Below, in pieces: positions 34,411-45,583 of a stretch of 64,000 bases of DNA; within the stretch, counting starts at the first letter, position 1, and every line of letters begins with the position of its first letter. The stretch covers positions 8,596,501 to 8,660,500 of the forward strand of contig NC_087258.1 in assembly GCF_037042905.1 (NCBI RefSeq). The letters run 5' to 3'. Below the pieces are notes generated by a model that had not been told where the DNA came from, ran no database searches, and saw nothing but the letters and a program-made list of their open reading frames with translations. The position numbers were made by a program, and so were the translations under genes. The stretch comes from Lytechinus pictus (lineage: Eukaryota > Echinodermata > Echinoidea > Temnopleuroida > Toxopneustidae).

Positions 34411-34798
34411 TTCCAATTGGTCTAATGCCAATTCGTCTACCAACTCGTCTACTATCATTTGGTCTATCATCAATTCGTCCATTATCCACATGGTCTAATT
34501 GCCAATTCGTCCACTCACCATTTCGTTTAATAACCAGTTGGTCCATTAGCCATTTAGTCCATAAACCATTTGGTCTAATTGGAAAAGTGTTAATAATTGG
34601 GCGAAATGAATGAAAAGAAAATGGGTATTGGACCAACTAGTTATTAGACGAAATGGTCATAGACGAACTGGTGATTAGACGAAGTGATGATTGGACCAAA
34701 TTTTTGTTAGGCGAATTGTCGATGGATGGAATGGCATAAGACTAGATGAAGGTAGACCACGTGGTGAGTGGACGAGTTGACAGTGGACGAAATTGGCA
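34411..34798. repeat. Foldback array of about 15-17 bp units (CCAATTCGTCTA / TAGACGAATTGG)
   Basis: The left arm (34411-34580) has about eleven degenerate units of the form CCAWTTSGTCYATYA. The right arm (34624-34798) carries the same unit in reverse complement (TTAGACGAAATGG, TTGGACCAA). About 43 bases separate the arms. Two alternating types are visible, ..CGTC.. and ..TGGTC... The ORFs spanning it are artefacts. It resembles foldback transposon arms built of tandem repeats. Confidence 0.85.
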
Positions 34799-34879
34799 AT
34801 TTACCCATTTGTTAATCTACATGTAATTTTAATTTGTCTCTAACCACAATCGTTGCGCTTCCCATCCCAGACACTCATT

Positions 34880-35726
34880 CAGCGGCGTAATAGGGGTCGG
34901 TGGCCAGGGGGGGCAAGAGCCAAAAAATTCCCGGTTATATCATGATATGAACAGGCGTAATGGTGTAATGAGGCGACTATTTGAGAAGGCCAGATTTGTG
35001 TAGGCCTATCGGGGAAAATTTATCTTTAAAAAAGCTGCGAGCGAGCAAAAATTTTGACCTTTTTAATACCAAAATCCAATTTTGTGATAGATTTTGACAT
35101 GATATCCAGATAATAATATATTTTACTCTTTTCTCTTTAGATTCCTTTTTGTGGTCTGTACGCCACTGTGAACAGGATTATTTGCGGCAGTAGCGTGAAG
35201 AGTAACAAAAAAAATGTGAGGGGCGCAGTATATAGCACATGTGCTAAAAAGCTGCTTTGTATAAGTCCCGAGCGAGCGAAGCGAGCGAGAAAAAAATCAC
35301 CTTTTCATGAGAATCTAACTTTGAGCTATTTTTTGACATTATATGTTCAGTTATTTAAATCATATCCTACACTTTTCCTTTGCTTTTTTTTCCTCCTTTT
35401 TTTTTTGACATCTTTTAATTTATTTCCCAACCTGCTACTGCATTACATAGGCGTATTTCGGAATGATTTGTTCTTTCTCAGATGTTCTTTCGTACATTTT
35501 CCCGCTTTCCTTCCTTTTCCATTAAAAAAAAGTTTTTTCTTCGTTTCCGGCTTTTCACTTTTCCCTTTACCTTTCCCTTTCCCCCTTTCCTTTTCCCCTT
35601 TCCTTCCCCTTTCCCTTTCTTTCTCCCTCCTTTTTTTTCTTTTTCCCGTTTTTATTTTATTTTCCCGGTGAAATCCGCCAGGGGGGGCAACTTGCCCCCC
35701 CTGCCCCCCCGCCTGTTACGCCACTG
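34880..35726. mobile_element. hAT-like non-autonomous element with perfect 8-bp target duplication
   Basis: The flanks CACTCATT at 34872-34879 and 35727-35734 are identical. The ends are CAGCGGCGTAATAGG and CCTGTTACGCCACTG. Next to the ends lie G-runs (left) and G/C-runs (right). The inside contains GAGCGAGCGAAGCGAGCGAG and long T- and CTTTCC-rich tracts. No transposase is encoded; the 167-codon Phe/Leu/Ser/Pro ORF (35168-35671) is a translation of the pyrimidine tract. Confidence 0.92.
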
Positions 35727-35867
35727 CACTCATTATGGTGATTGAGGAAATTTTTCAAGAAGGGAATGCGCCCTGAGTAAGGCCGAGTTAATACATACTG
35801 CATGCATTACAAATCATTAAACGAAAATGTCCAGCAGTTCGTAATATTGTACGTTGCACAAGGCCTA

Positions 35868-36085
35868 GGGGTGCCGCGGTGGGTGTTGAACCTCAGACCT
35901 TGTGGTTCAAGTTCAGAGACTGATAGACCTACATAATTTAACTTAGAAAAACACTCTCCACCCAGGTGACTGTAACCGTTTGAAAGGAATTCTTTGAATG
36001 CAGCTGATCAGGGAAGCCGAGTATTATGCAGCGATAAGAAATAATTGATTTAGCGCTATGTACAAAATGTGCTTTATCACCATCT
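35868..36085. mobile_element. Eroded SINE-like sequence
   Basis: Contains CCACCCAGGTGACTG and ATTTAGCGCTATGTACAAA, which resemble the body (GACCCAGGTGCTAAATGGG) and tail (TAAGCGCTATATGTAAATC) of the SINE at 15891. The tRNA-like head is not clear. Confidence 0.45.
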
Positions 36086-36208
36086 CACATTTCAATGACT
36101 ATCGTCATGATCATATTTATTATTATTTATAATTCTTTTCATTAGTTACATGTAATTATATGATTTATATTTCTTACTCTCAGTTTTCTTGTGCCATTAA
36201 CACTTCAC

Positions 36209-36800
36209 TTAAAGGACAAGTCTACCCCAACAAAAAGTTGATTTGAATGAAAAGAGACAAATCCAACAAGCAAAACACTGAAAATTTCATCAAAATCGGA
36301 TGTAAAATAAGAAAGTTATGACATTTTATAGTTTCGCTTAATTTCACAAAACAGTTATATGCACATCCTGGTCGGTATGCAAATTGGCAGACTGATGACG
36401 TCATCCAATCACTATTTTGTATTTTATATGAAATATTCTAATTTTCTCCTCCTTGTCAAGTGAAACAAAATTTTATTTCTCCCTGAACATGTGGAATTAC
36501 CACTATTTTAACAGTTTATGATTAAGTTAAGTTTGTCCTTATTGTCAAATTTGTAGAAATTGAAATATTGTATTATTCAAACAATAAAAAACAAAAGAAA
36601 TAGTGAGTGATGGACATCATCGACTCTCTCATTTGCATATCGCTGAGTTGTGCATTTAACTGTTTTGTGAAAAATAAGCGAAACTTAAAAATGTCATAAC
36701 TTTCTTATTTTACATCCGATTTCGATGAAATTTGAATCGTTATGTTTGCTTGATTTTTCTCTATCGATTCAAATCAACAATTTTCTTGGGTGGACTTTAA
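36209..36800. mobile_element. Complete TTAA-flanked MITE (Kolobok- or piggyBac-type target)
   Basis: The outer TTAA is at 36209-36212 and 36797-36800. The left terminus AAAGGACAAGTCTACCCCAA and the right terminus TTGGGTGGACTTTAA are inverted, and the TIRs extend over 100 bases (ATCGGATGTAAAATAAGAAA / TTTCTTATTTTACATCCGAT). It holds TGACGTCA at 36395-36402. No coding capacity. TTAA targets are known for Kolobok and piggyBac; which applies cannot be settled by eye. Confidence 0.88.
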
Positions 36801-37480
36801 GTTGACTTGTGTATAAGTTTTGGTTTTGGTTTTCGATACTCCTAAAAAAAGCAATGCCAATTTGAACACCACATCAAGACATAATCTCTCTATACATCTA
36901 GTTCCTCCTCCCTTGCGTGTGAATATTTTTTATTCAGTCAATTTCATTAAGCCTGAGTCGAGTCGATATCATAAAAATACAATGACGAGAATCACATAGA
37001 TACGTATATATTTAAATGCAAGAGCAAATGAAACGTATAAGCTTTTCGGACCAAGATTTTAGATAATATACAAAAATTAATAAAGACTCCCCCTTTCTCT
37101 ACCCCCCTTCTCTCACTCCCTCTCCCCCCCCCCCCCCCCCTCTCTCTCTCTCACTAACATTCTCTTTATGTTGTGTTTATGTAATGTCGTACTGTGTACT
37201 ATAGATGTATATCCCAGGTCTCTAGCCCTCGCTGAGAACTATTTGCACATACTCCGACAATGCAAACAAAGCATGCCTTACATACAGATAAATCAATAAT
37301 ATACAATCGGCAAACCGAACTGTTATATTTAGCCCGCTTACATGTATACATGCAGTTATCAATTATTCACTAACATCATCATATCGGCAAGACTTATCGA
37401 TTTGTGAATCGTATTAGAAAATCCGCCTTGGTATAAACATAACTCGAAAAAAAAAAACTTATACTGTACCACTGCCGTAC
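36801..37480. other. No gene recognised; poly(C)-(CT)n tract
   Basis: About 18 C residues followed by (CT)n lie at 37122-37152. The remainder is AT-rich spacer. Confidence 0.5.
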
Positions 37481-37704
37481 ACACACTTCAAATGTTGGGC
37501 AACATACTGTCCACTGTGTTGGGTAATGTTGGTTAAAACAAATAGATATATTCTGGGCAATTTTTATCTAATTGAGCAAATTTATTACCCAATCATTAGT
37601 TTTATTACCCAATTTGGGCAGATTTTAACCAATAGTTGTGTGGACAGTATGTCGCCCAGGGTTGGTTAGGGTTGGGCATTTTTTGCCCAACTATTTTAGG
37701 AGTG
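37481..37704. mobile_element. Palindromic MITE with TTGGGCAA / ACATACTGTCCAC arms
   Basis: GTTGGGCAACATACTGTCCAC (37494-37514) is mirrored by GTGGACAGTATGTCGCCCAG (37640-37659), and outer TTGGGCAA/TTGCCCAA motifs repeat several times. The interior has TTACCCAAT twice. Confidence 0.65.
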
Positions 37705-38500
37705 CAGATGACAGTGCCCACTCCCCCGCCCCAAGTTCCAAGACCAATGGAAAAAAAATGAAAAAGAATGAAATGGGGAGGGGAAAGCGTAAAATTTGAT
37801 ATAATATTATTGAAAATAAGTGTGTCAAAATCTATTACAAAACTAGATTTTCATTCTTTAACCCAAAATTTCGCTCGCTCGCTACTTATTACAAATCTTC
37901 TCACATACAGTACGCGTGCTGTGCCCCTCATTTTTCCTTCATTACGCCAAATGCCCTATACTACCCCCCCCCCATCTTTTGGTGTTCGTTATTCTGTCGT
38001 GATATAAGCTCTTAGGGAATGAAAAATTAAATGAAAATTCACTCTCTCGCGAAAGGACGGGGAGTTGGATATTAACCGACAATATACCAGCCGCACCATT
38101 TTCATTAGATTGCCTATAATACTGTACATACACAAAGACATGATTACATTATCCTTCTTATTTGATTATAGCCACTGATATATTAATGAAGTCATGTTCA
38201 GACGGGACCACGAGAACTGAGAATTTTAATAGGGCTTAGTCCTATATACTGTTACTTTGTGAAAACAGTTATGCGCCAGGTACAGTAGGCTGAAGAAGTC
38301 ATCTCCCCACTTTCCTTTTTCTTGTTATTTAATGAATCGTAATTATTTCATATTTTCATACATGATATTATGTCTCCCTTTGTAACAACATACATAGCAG
38401 CAATGTTTATCTTATACATTAAATCAGTTGTCAATCCAATTTTTTCTTTCTTGAAGGACAAAATAAGAACAATATAATGTCATATATTAATAAAAATTAT
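37705..38500. other. No gene recognised
   Basis: A C10 tract at 37966 and AT-rich spacer. Nothing supportable. Confidence 0.4.
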
Positions 38501-38520
38501 GAAAAATAGAATATAGTAAG

Positions 38521-38720
38521 TGCACATCACCAGCTTGTTCATTGCACATTCATGGAGACATATAGAAATGTTTCACCGAAATGATGCAAAATTTTGAAAT
38601 GTCGTAACTTTATTATTCCATGTATGATCTTGATCATGATTTTCAATGTTTTGTTTGTCTGAATTACTTTATCTGTTCAAATCATGTTATTTTCAGCCTG
38701 AACTTGAAGTTCCCCTTTAA
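38521..38720. mobile_element. Diverged TTAA-type MITE relic (right half)
   Basis: AAAATTTTGAAATGTCGTAACTTTATTATTCC...TGATTTTCAATGTTTTGTTTG and the end GAAGTTCCCCTTTAA follow the order of the family at 36209-36800 at lower identity. Confidence 0.6.
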
Positions 38721-39912
38721 CAAAATATTGAAATGCATAAGGTAAGGAATGAAAGCAGGTTGCATTATGTATGAATAATATAGAAAAAATATGAATTGAT
38801 TCACTCGAAAACAATAATATTGATTGAAACTAGAAATTAGTTCGATTGAGATAGAGAGAGGAATAACGATACAAATTGGCATATAAAAAAGAATAATGTA
38901 GCTGTAGTATCGGATTGTCTGTAAACATGCCTTTAATCACATCATAATGCATCATTTACCATCTTCATAGAAGATACATTTTTTATGGGAAATCAGTTTT
39001 CCTTTCCTTCTTCTTTCAGTTTTACATTTACAACCATCAGATCATAATGGTTTACATTCGTCACGTTAAGCACTGTCACCATGCTTTGATTATTTGCAGC
39101 CGCTTCCATAATGCAAGCGAATAAATTGCCATGTTAACATGCACTTTACATTAGTAAATATTACATTTAGTATTTACCAATGATATTTGCCATTTTAAGT
39201 TTCTTTAAACAGGGTTTACACATTGTATAGACTTATGGGTGTGGGGCTGTAGCCCCCCCCCCCCCATTATGTTTTTTTTTTTCTTATAGATTACCATTTT
39301 TTGTTTAATCGTATTCAAATTTGCATCGAATTAGGGTTAGTTGTTTGATTTTGCTCGCTTCCTTTGCTTACTCACTTACGTTGTTTCAGAAAAGCGCCAC
39401 ACGGCAGAACGTCAGCCCCCTCCCATCACACACATACAAATTATTTTGTTAATATTGCCCCAGACGTCGAATAATTTTGTGGTACAATCAATACACTCAT
39501 AAACACATACAACTCATACTAGATGTTGGGAACGGTGTCAAACAAAATAATTTTGAGATATTATTATTGACAGAGTCTTACAGAAAACGATTAGGCCTAT
39601 ATTGTTGAGTGAATTAATAATTATTGTTCACTACAATTCTACCACACAATTATTTTAATATACGATACATACATGTAGTGGACATATCAATTTTTCGACT
39701 TTGGCAATTGTTAGCAACGCCAAGGTTTTTTTTTCCAAATATAAAACAACGAAAATTGCCCTTATCTTAATAAAAGAGGAAGGAAGAAAACATAACGAAA
39801 GCGCCCCCCATAATTCTACATGTAAATCACACCAACGCAATCGATTCTAAATCATCCTGTGGTATATCACTGAAATTAGTGTATGAATTTTTCTGTCTGG
39901 AATCGGATCCAT
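38721..39912. other. No gene recognised
   Basis: AT-rich with a C13 tract near 39252. No supportable features. Confidence 0.4.
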
Positions 39913-40401
39913 ATACGTATGACTGTTAACTCTTCTTTTTTTCCTTATTAAGCACATATTGATATTCATCTGCACACATTAAATATTATACAAATAATTC
40001 ATCGCGAAGATGTTCGCTATTGTCAACCTTTTAATCTCGCACTAATGAAGCCACAAGAGAGTATGTCGGCGTGTAATAGTGGAGGACTAACGTGTTGTTA
40101 CCATGGTAACACTGATACTTCTGCTTGAGTTGTGCTAAGATGTCGGATGAAGTTGTTGCGTTACTGTCATGAGGGAGATGTACTTTGATTCTCGCTGCCC
40201 TAATGATGTTGTTTTTCATCAACATCCTCCAGTTCTCAACGTTAATGATATTCACAATTGTTACATAATCTGCGGTGATGATAATAACTCATACGTGTGA
40301 CTGCAGCACAACTCTTCCTTTTTTCGTTATTCATGTTATTAAGCACTGACTGATATTCATGAAATATTATACAAATAATATTATTCATCGCGAAGATGTT
40401 C
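39913..40401. repeat. About 105-bp direct duplication, copies 380 bases apart
   Basis: ATACGTATGACTGTTAACTC...ATTCATCGCGAAGATGTTC (39913-40018) recurs as ATACGTGTGACTGCAGCACA...ATTCATCGCGAAGATGTTC (40291-40401), with AAGCAC and TGATATTCAT in the same order in both. Between them lies a CCATGGTAACA palindrome-bearing stretch. Confidence 0.75.
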
Positions 40402-40428
40402 CTTCTTTTACATTTTTACCTATGGTAG

Positions 40429-40759
40429 CATGGACCTGGGAAGCGGGGTGTTGGGGGTACTGAAACACACCAAGATTTGCCTGGGGTACTGCGTGTATTA
40501 TTCTCCAAAGGCAGCACCCCCTGGAATTCTGGTAGGTGTTAAAAAAGGGAGAAATGTAACCAAAATTACCTACATTTTTTTTCACTTTTCAAATTTCTCG
40601 GGACCAAAATTACCTTCATTTTGTAGTGAAACAATTTTTTCTTTCTTTTTTTGCTTGTCAAATTTCTCGGAACCAAAAATGATTTTTTGTAAATTGATTT
40701 CCTTGTTTGGGGGGTGTCAGTACCCCCTGTAAAAAAAAAGAAATCGTTCACATGCCCTG
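40429..40759. mobile_element. hAT-like element with near-perfect 8-bp flanks
   Basis: The flanks TATGGTAG (40421-40428) and CATGGTAG (40760-40767) match at 7 of 8. The left end CATGGACCTGG and the right end CACATGCCCTG are short imperfect inverted repeats. The interior has TTGCTTGTCAAATTTCTCGG, also present in the element at 166-330, and G/C-runs. Confidence 0.55.
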
Positions 40760-41930
40760 CATGGTAGACACGACGTTGTTAAGAAATGTTATAATTATGA
40801 AAAGGATTAATCAGTATTATGAAAAATTGACGAACAAAATAAGTGCAATTTAAATTTTCATAAATGTTCCTCGTAAAATCTCTAAAAAATGGGCTTGATT
40901 TCTACAGCAATGCATTGTATTCATATACATTGTGTTAGAATGTTAATCAAAATTTAGAGGGTCAATCTCCTGTGGTATTCAGAGACTTTTCCTGTAGGGC
41001 ATATATTACAAGTTAAGGTAACCGAATTCAAAAGATCAGCTTTTCACCGAAGGTTTTTTTTTCCGAGTATTGAAGAAAAAAAAAAGAGGGAAAACGATGG
41101 AGACAAAAATAAGGAAGTACGAAATGGAGTATAAAAAGGGCAATTTGGTGGCTTTGTGATTGTATAATAATACCCCTACGCTAACAAAGTAATGTCCCCT
41201 GTAGTTCGTCTAGTTACCCTCCCTAGATGAAAAATATCACCACGGCGCCCCTAGTAGTGGTACTCGCCCCCATAATAATTAACAACTCGCATGTCGTTGT
41301 TATTCTCTCAACATGATGCTGTATAAATAGTTGTGAAGAATCACACAAAATTCATTAGAACTTATTCGCGTTGACTACCATTGTATAGCTCGGTATACTG
41401 TTTATCTAAACCCGATGATTCACGAGATATGCTTTCGACTTTTCTGCCTTTCAACGTGGTTGCCATGGTGACATGCTCTTGGTCATATATTAAAAACCAG
41501 TTCAATGTATGCATGGACCATGGTGTATGAGATGGAAATTAATTGCATTGTGTAAAACACAAACACAATGGAACACTGATAATATTTCATGCAAGATAAT
41601 TAAAAATAAAAACCGTGTGCTGGGAAAATTCATTAATTCTGTCTAGTTGAATACAAAGTTAACACATTTTGAAACTATTAATTTTAGTTCATAACCAAGC
41701 AAATTTTAAGTAGGCGTATATATAGGTCGTTATTTATTATTTGAATATTAATGTGACTGTCTTCACGATTGGCGATATGGGCTTACAGACATGATTGTGT
41801 TTTTAAACAATATTACTTCACAGCATGATATTTTAGTGGATTCAAAATTGGCCTATAGTGCACAATAAAAATGTTTAACAAGCCATGCTTAATTAGGCAT
41901 ATTTATTGAGAATTCAATATTCATTCAACT
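40760..41930. other. No gene recognised
   Basis: AT-rich spacer with no supportable coding or structural feature. Confidence 0.4.
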
Positions 41931-43066
41931 TTGTTGTTTAAGATTTAAACAATTATTTAAACTGTCTAAACTGTAAACAAATACTGCAATGTACTTATGT
42001 TCATATAGTAAACATCGTTGTATAAGAATATGAAAAAAGGCGTGGTTCGAGGACAAAATTAATCCTGGGAGGACAACACCCCCGATGGCGTACAAGAATG
42101 AGTTATCGTTTGAGTAAGTTGTCTTCTTGGGAGGCAGTGAGCTCTTCTCTGGCAGGGAGGGGTGGGGGCGCTCTACAGGAGAATGTTCGTGGACGTACAT
42201 TTATCTTACCCGCCGGGTACGCTGGGGGGGGGGGGGTAAGGTGGGTTAGTTACTGTGTATCCACTCACAACTCGGCAATTTCCTAAAGAAGATTATATTT
42301 CTAGGCAACGCGTTATATAGTTTTACGGGGAGTAGACAGGGGGTGGGCATGTTGAAGTGTCTCCATGGTCGTTTCAATGGTACACTACTCTCACTAATAA
42401 CTTAATTCCCTGGTTATATGCATACTCGAAGACCTTTAGTGACATCATGAATGAGATTTCTAGTATACTGTCTCCATGGAAACAGCCTTGTCATTAGCAT
42501 AAGAAGTATTAACATGGAGAATTCGTATACATTACAAGTTTCCAAGCAGTGTCTCTCTGTTGCAAAGTTGTCATTACCAATTTACTGTTTTCCCCCCATG
42601 ATCGAAAGTTTCCTCATTTTACGAGTATAGTTTCCTATTAGAGATGACTGCGACGATTATCTAACAAATGTTAAGGGATCAAGGATTAACCAGCGGACCA
42701 CCCCCCCCCCCCCATCTTGTTTGAAAGTAGAAGGAATGAGTCAGAATAAATTACTAAAGAGTGGAGTCATTTTGTAGTTCGGGTGTTTTGGGGCAACGCC
42801 GTTAAAATACAGTAAAACACTATCAATCTCGGTCTTGTATGCAATGTTTAGTCATATTAATTTATCTGTGGATGTTACTTTTCTGATTATGTGTGCTGTT
42901 CGTATTATAAGATGGGAGTTCCAATAATCTGTTACACAGTAAAATGCTTAACAGCGTAAAAAAAACATGCTTAACTTTTTGAGAAATGACTATTAAAAAT
43001 AAAACTTTGTTGTTTAAAACTTTAAGATTTTAAACACTCTTTTCAACTTTTTAAACAAATACTGTA
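41931..43066. repeat. Two copies of the TTTAAAC-rich repeat, spacer between
   Basis: TTTGTTGTTTAAGATTTAAAC at 41930 and ACTTTGTTGTTTAAAACTTT at 43006, each ending AAACAAATACTG. They match the repeat flanking the SINE at 15588-16312. Between them lie G- and C-tracts (about 42224 and 42702) and no recognised gene. Confidence 0.55.
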
Positions 43067-43189
43067 AGGTTCATAATTATGATAATCAGCGATGTATAAA
43101 CGAAAAATCAAACGGCGTTTTTACTGCGTACCGCATATGGTGACGTAATGAGCCATGGAATTTGTGGGGTTACAACATTACATAATGTA

Positions 43190-43372
43190 CATGTATGTGG
43201 TATAATTCCTTAAAATTCGCGAGCGAGCAAAAAAATGGCCTTGTAAATGAAAATCTTATTTTTATATGATTCTCACATTCCACTATTTTTCCTTTGCTTT
43301 CTTTTTTTTCTTGGTTGTGGAGCTTTTTTTTGGGGGGGGGGAGCAGATCTGCCATCTTAACGCCAGTCCATT
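43190..43372. mobile_element. hAT-like fragment related to 23068-23156
   Basis: GCGAGCGAGCAAAAAAATGG is followed by a T-rich tract with TTCTTGGTTGTGGAGC, a G10 run, and TGCCATCTTAACGCCAGTCC. Confidence 0.5.
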
Positions 43373-44334
43373 TTTGTAAAGGGTATTTGAAAATAAAGGG
43401 TTCGCCTCTTGAGATTTTATTTATGTGCTGTATTAAGGATATACGACTCATCACTGCAGACTGCATGTCTGATTTTATTTTTATGACACCTTGTATTTTA
43501 TTCCAAACATTGTTTTTATCATTCCCAGCAGCATGAAGGCTTTTGTTTCAAATAATTATCATCATTGAAAGATGGTTCCATTGTAACACCAAGAAAACAA
43601 TAATTATTTGTAGCAATTCTACCCAGTATCCATGGATTCAGAGTTGGAATGAAAATACAAGACCTGCAAAGGTTTCATCCTCATGATAACAAGACGCTTA
43701 TTCTTTGCGGATATATTTCCTTTATTGGTGTTTTGCTCCTATTATGCTGTAGCTCAAGTATTATTACGAAATGCCTTCCCCCCCCCCCCCTTCTCCCTCC
43801 TCTTTCACTTTACGCTGTATTTATGTAGGTTGCTTTTTGTTATGTTTTGTTTTCATTTGACATTTCGTTGTGTAAACGTGTCTCCTTTTTTGCTCTCCTT
43901 TTTCAAAATTTTCCAAGTGAATTAAGTATTGACCATAGTTTTGTTTGATTTGCTTTGCTGTTTGCAATTGAATTAACCTTTGAGTTTTAATTGTGTTCGT
44001 CCATTTGACTGAGAGTTCTTCGTATTGTAGAATCATGTCCGTACTTGTCTATATACGAATTCCCTTCAGAGTTCAATATGCACATCAATTATGAAAAGAC
44101 GATTTTTCAAAGAAATGGCCTATCTGCAAATAATATTTTTCAGTGCGCTACACACTGACATGAAGTAATCATTTTAAATTCAATCGCATGTATCCAGTTT
44201 TGACTTGATACATTCTGACATTGTAGAAGAGATTAGCCGGCAAGAGATTGCGCATTTGGGCATGCGCAGTAATCTTATGGAATAAACCCGCCCCATCAAC
44301 TTCAACTTTTCCTAATTGTTTTTAGAAATGATAT
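43373..44334. other. No gene recognised
   Basis: AT-rich with a C12 tract near 43782 and a GCGCATGCGC-like variant (GGGCATGCGCAGT) near 44260. Nothing else supportable. Confidence 0.4.
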
Positions 44335-44499
44335 AAAATGTCCCATGTGCATGTCGCTCCAATATTGTAGGACCCCTTTATAAAGAAGCCAATGAAACTG
44401 AAAGGGACCTAAAACGAATCCCTGTGGCACCCTCACATACGGATGGGCTATATTATTTTGAGCCACATTGATGTTCAAAACGGAAGACATGAACCCCAA
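44335..44499 (-). pseudogene. LINE reverse transcriptase fragment (motif B region)
   Basis: On the minus strand the translation contains YVRVPQGFVLGPFQF, matching the conserved LINE RT block (G/R)VPQGSVLGPLLF. The frame is short and no flanking RT motifs (such as FADD) are intact, so this is a decayed fragment. Confidence 0.6.
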
Positions 44500-44512
44500 C
44501 TACATGTTATAT

Positions 44513-44592
44513 ACTACCCATCTAAGGAATTCGAACCCATGACCCTCTGTTTCAAAGTCAGAAGACTAATCCACTCGGCCACATCGACTGTA
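44513..44592 (-). mobile_element. tRNA-like sequence, probably a SINE head
   Basis: On the minus strand GTGGCCGAGTGGATTAGTC (A-box type) is followed by CAGAGGGTCATGGGTTCGAATTCC (B box, phrase split). The acceptor-stem halves do not pair convincingly, so a functional serine-type tRNA is unlikely. It lies directly beside the LINE fragment. Confidence 0.5.
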
Positions 44593-44599
44593 TAGTATA

Positions 44600-44987
44600 C
44601 AAGTATTTCGGCTCTCATCTTTCAATAACTGTACAAGACCAAAAATAGTTTCGTAGTTTTTTAATTAACAAAATAACCAAGTTCTTCTCACGAAGTCTAC
44701 AACTGTAACCTTTATAAAATAGCTGTAGGCCTACAGTTCTATGCCCTTCCTCATCATATCGATTGTCAATTTAACACATGTTAATAATGGTTCAAGTAGA
44801 TGTAGTACTTTACATTTAATGTTGGGTTTCCATGACTGTATATCATGGTCTTGGTTAGTAATCATACCTTGTCTCAGGTGCTTATCCAAGAGACCGAGTT
44901 TGTTGCCCCCTCCCCCGAATCTGGTCAATCATGAATCCACCTATGCCTTGCCCCTCAAGGACCAATGCCAATGATGTTCCCCGAGTA
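44600..44987. other. No gene recognised
   Basis: AT-rich spacer between the tRNA-like segment and the MITE at 44988. Confidence 0.4.
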
Positions 44988-45583
44988 TTAAAGGTCAAGT
45001 CCACCCCAGAAAATGTTGATTTGAATAAATAGAGAAAAATCAAACTAGCAAAACGCTGAAAATTTCATCAAAATCGGATGTAAAATAAGAAAGTTATGAC
45101 ATTCTAAAGTTTTGCTTATTTTTCACAAAACAGTGATATGTACAACTCAAATGAGAGAGTCGATGATGTCCATCACTCACTATTTCTTTTGTTTTTTGTA
45201 TTGTTTGAAGTGCACAATTCATTTTTTTTTAGATTTGACAATAAGGACCAAATTTAATGAATCGTATAGCATTAATCAATGCTCATTCCACATGTTCAGG
45301 GAGGAATTAATCGTTGTTTCACTTGACAATGAGGATAAAAGTAGAATATTCCCTTTTTTTATGTAATAAAATACAAAAGAAATAGTGAGTGGATTACGTC
45401 ATCAGTCTCCTCATTTGCATACCCATCAGGATGTGCATATAACTGTTTTGTGAAATTAAGCAAAACTTTAAAATTTCATATTTTTCTTATTTTAAATCCG
45501 ATTTTGATGGAATTTTCAGTGTTATGCTTGTTGGATTTTTTTTATTCAAATCAACTTTTTGGTGGGGTGAACTTGTCCTTTAA
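44988..45583. mobile_element. Complete TTAA-flanked MITE, second full copy
   Basis: TTAA at 44988-44991 and 45580-45583. The left terminus AAAGGTCAAGTCCACCCCAG and the right terminus TGGTGGGGTGAACTTGTCC are inverted. The internal core is in the opposite orientation to the copy at 36209-36800. The CRE palindrome is mutated here (TTACGTCATC). Confidence 0.88.

Noticed and set aside
35168..35671. 167-codon hydrophobic ORF resembling a membrane protein
   Set aside because: It lies entirely inside a hAT-like element and translates a CTTTCC-rich tract.
44513..44592. Functional tRNA gene on the minus strand
   Set aside because: A and B boxes are present, but the acceptor stem does not pair and the context is a LINE fragment; a SINE head is more likely.
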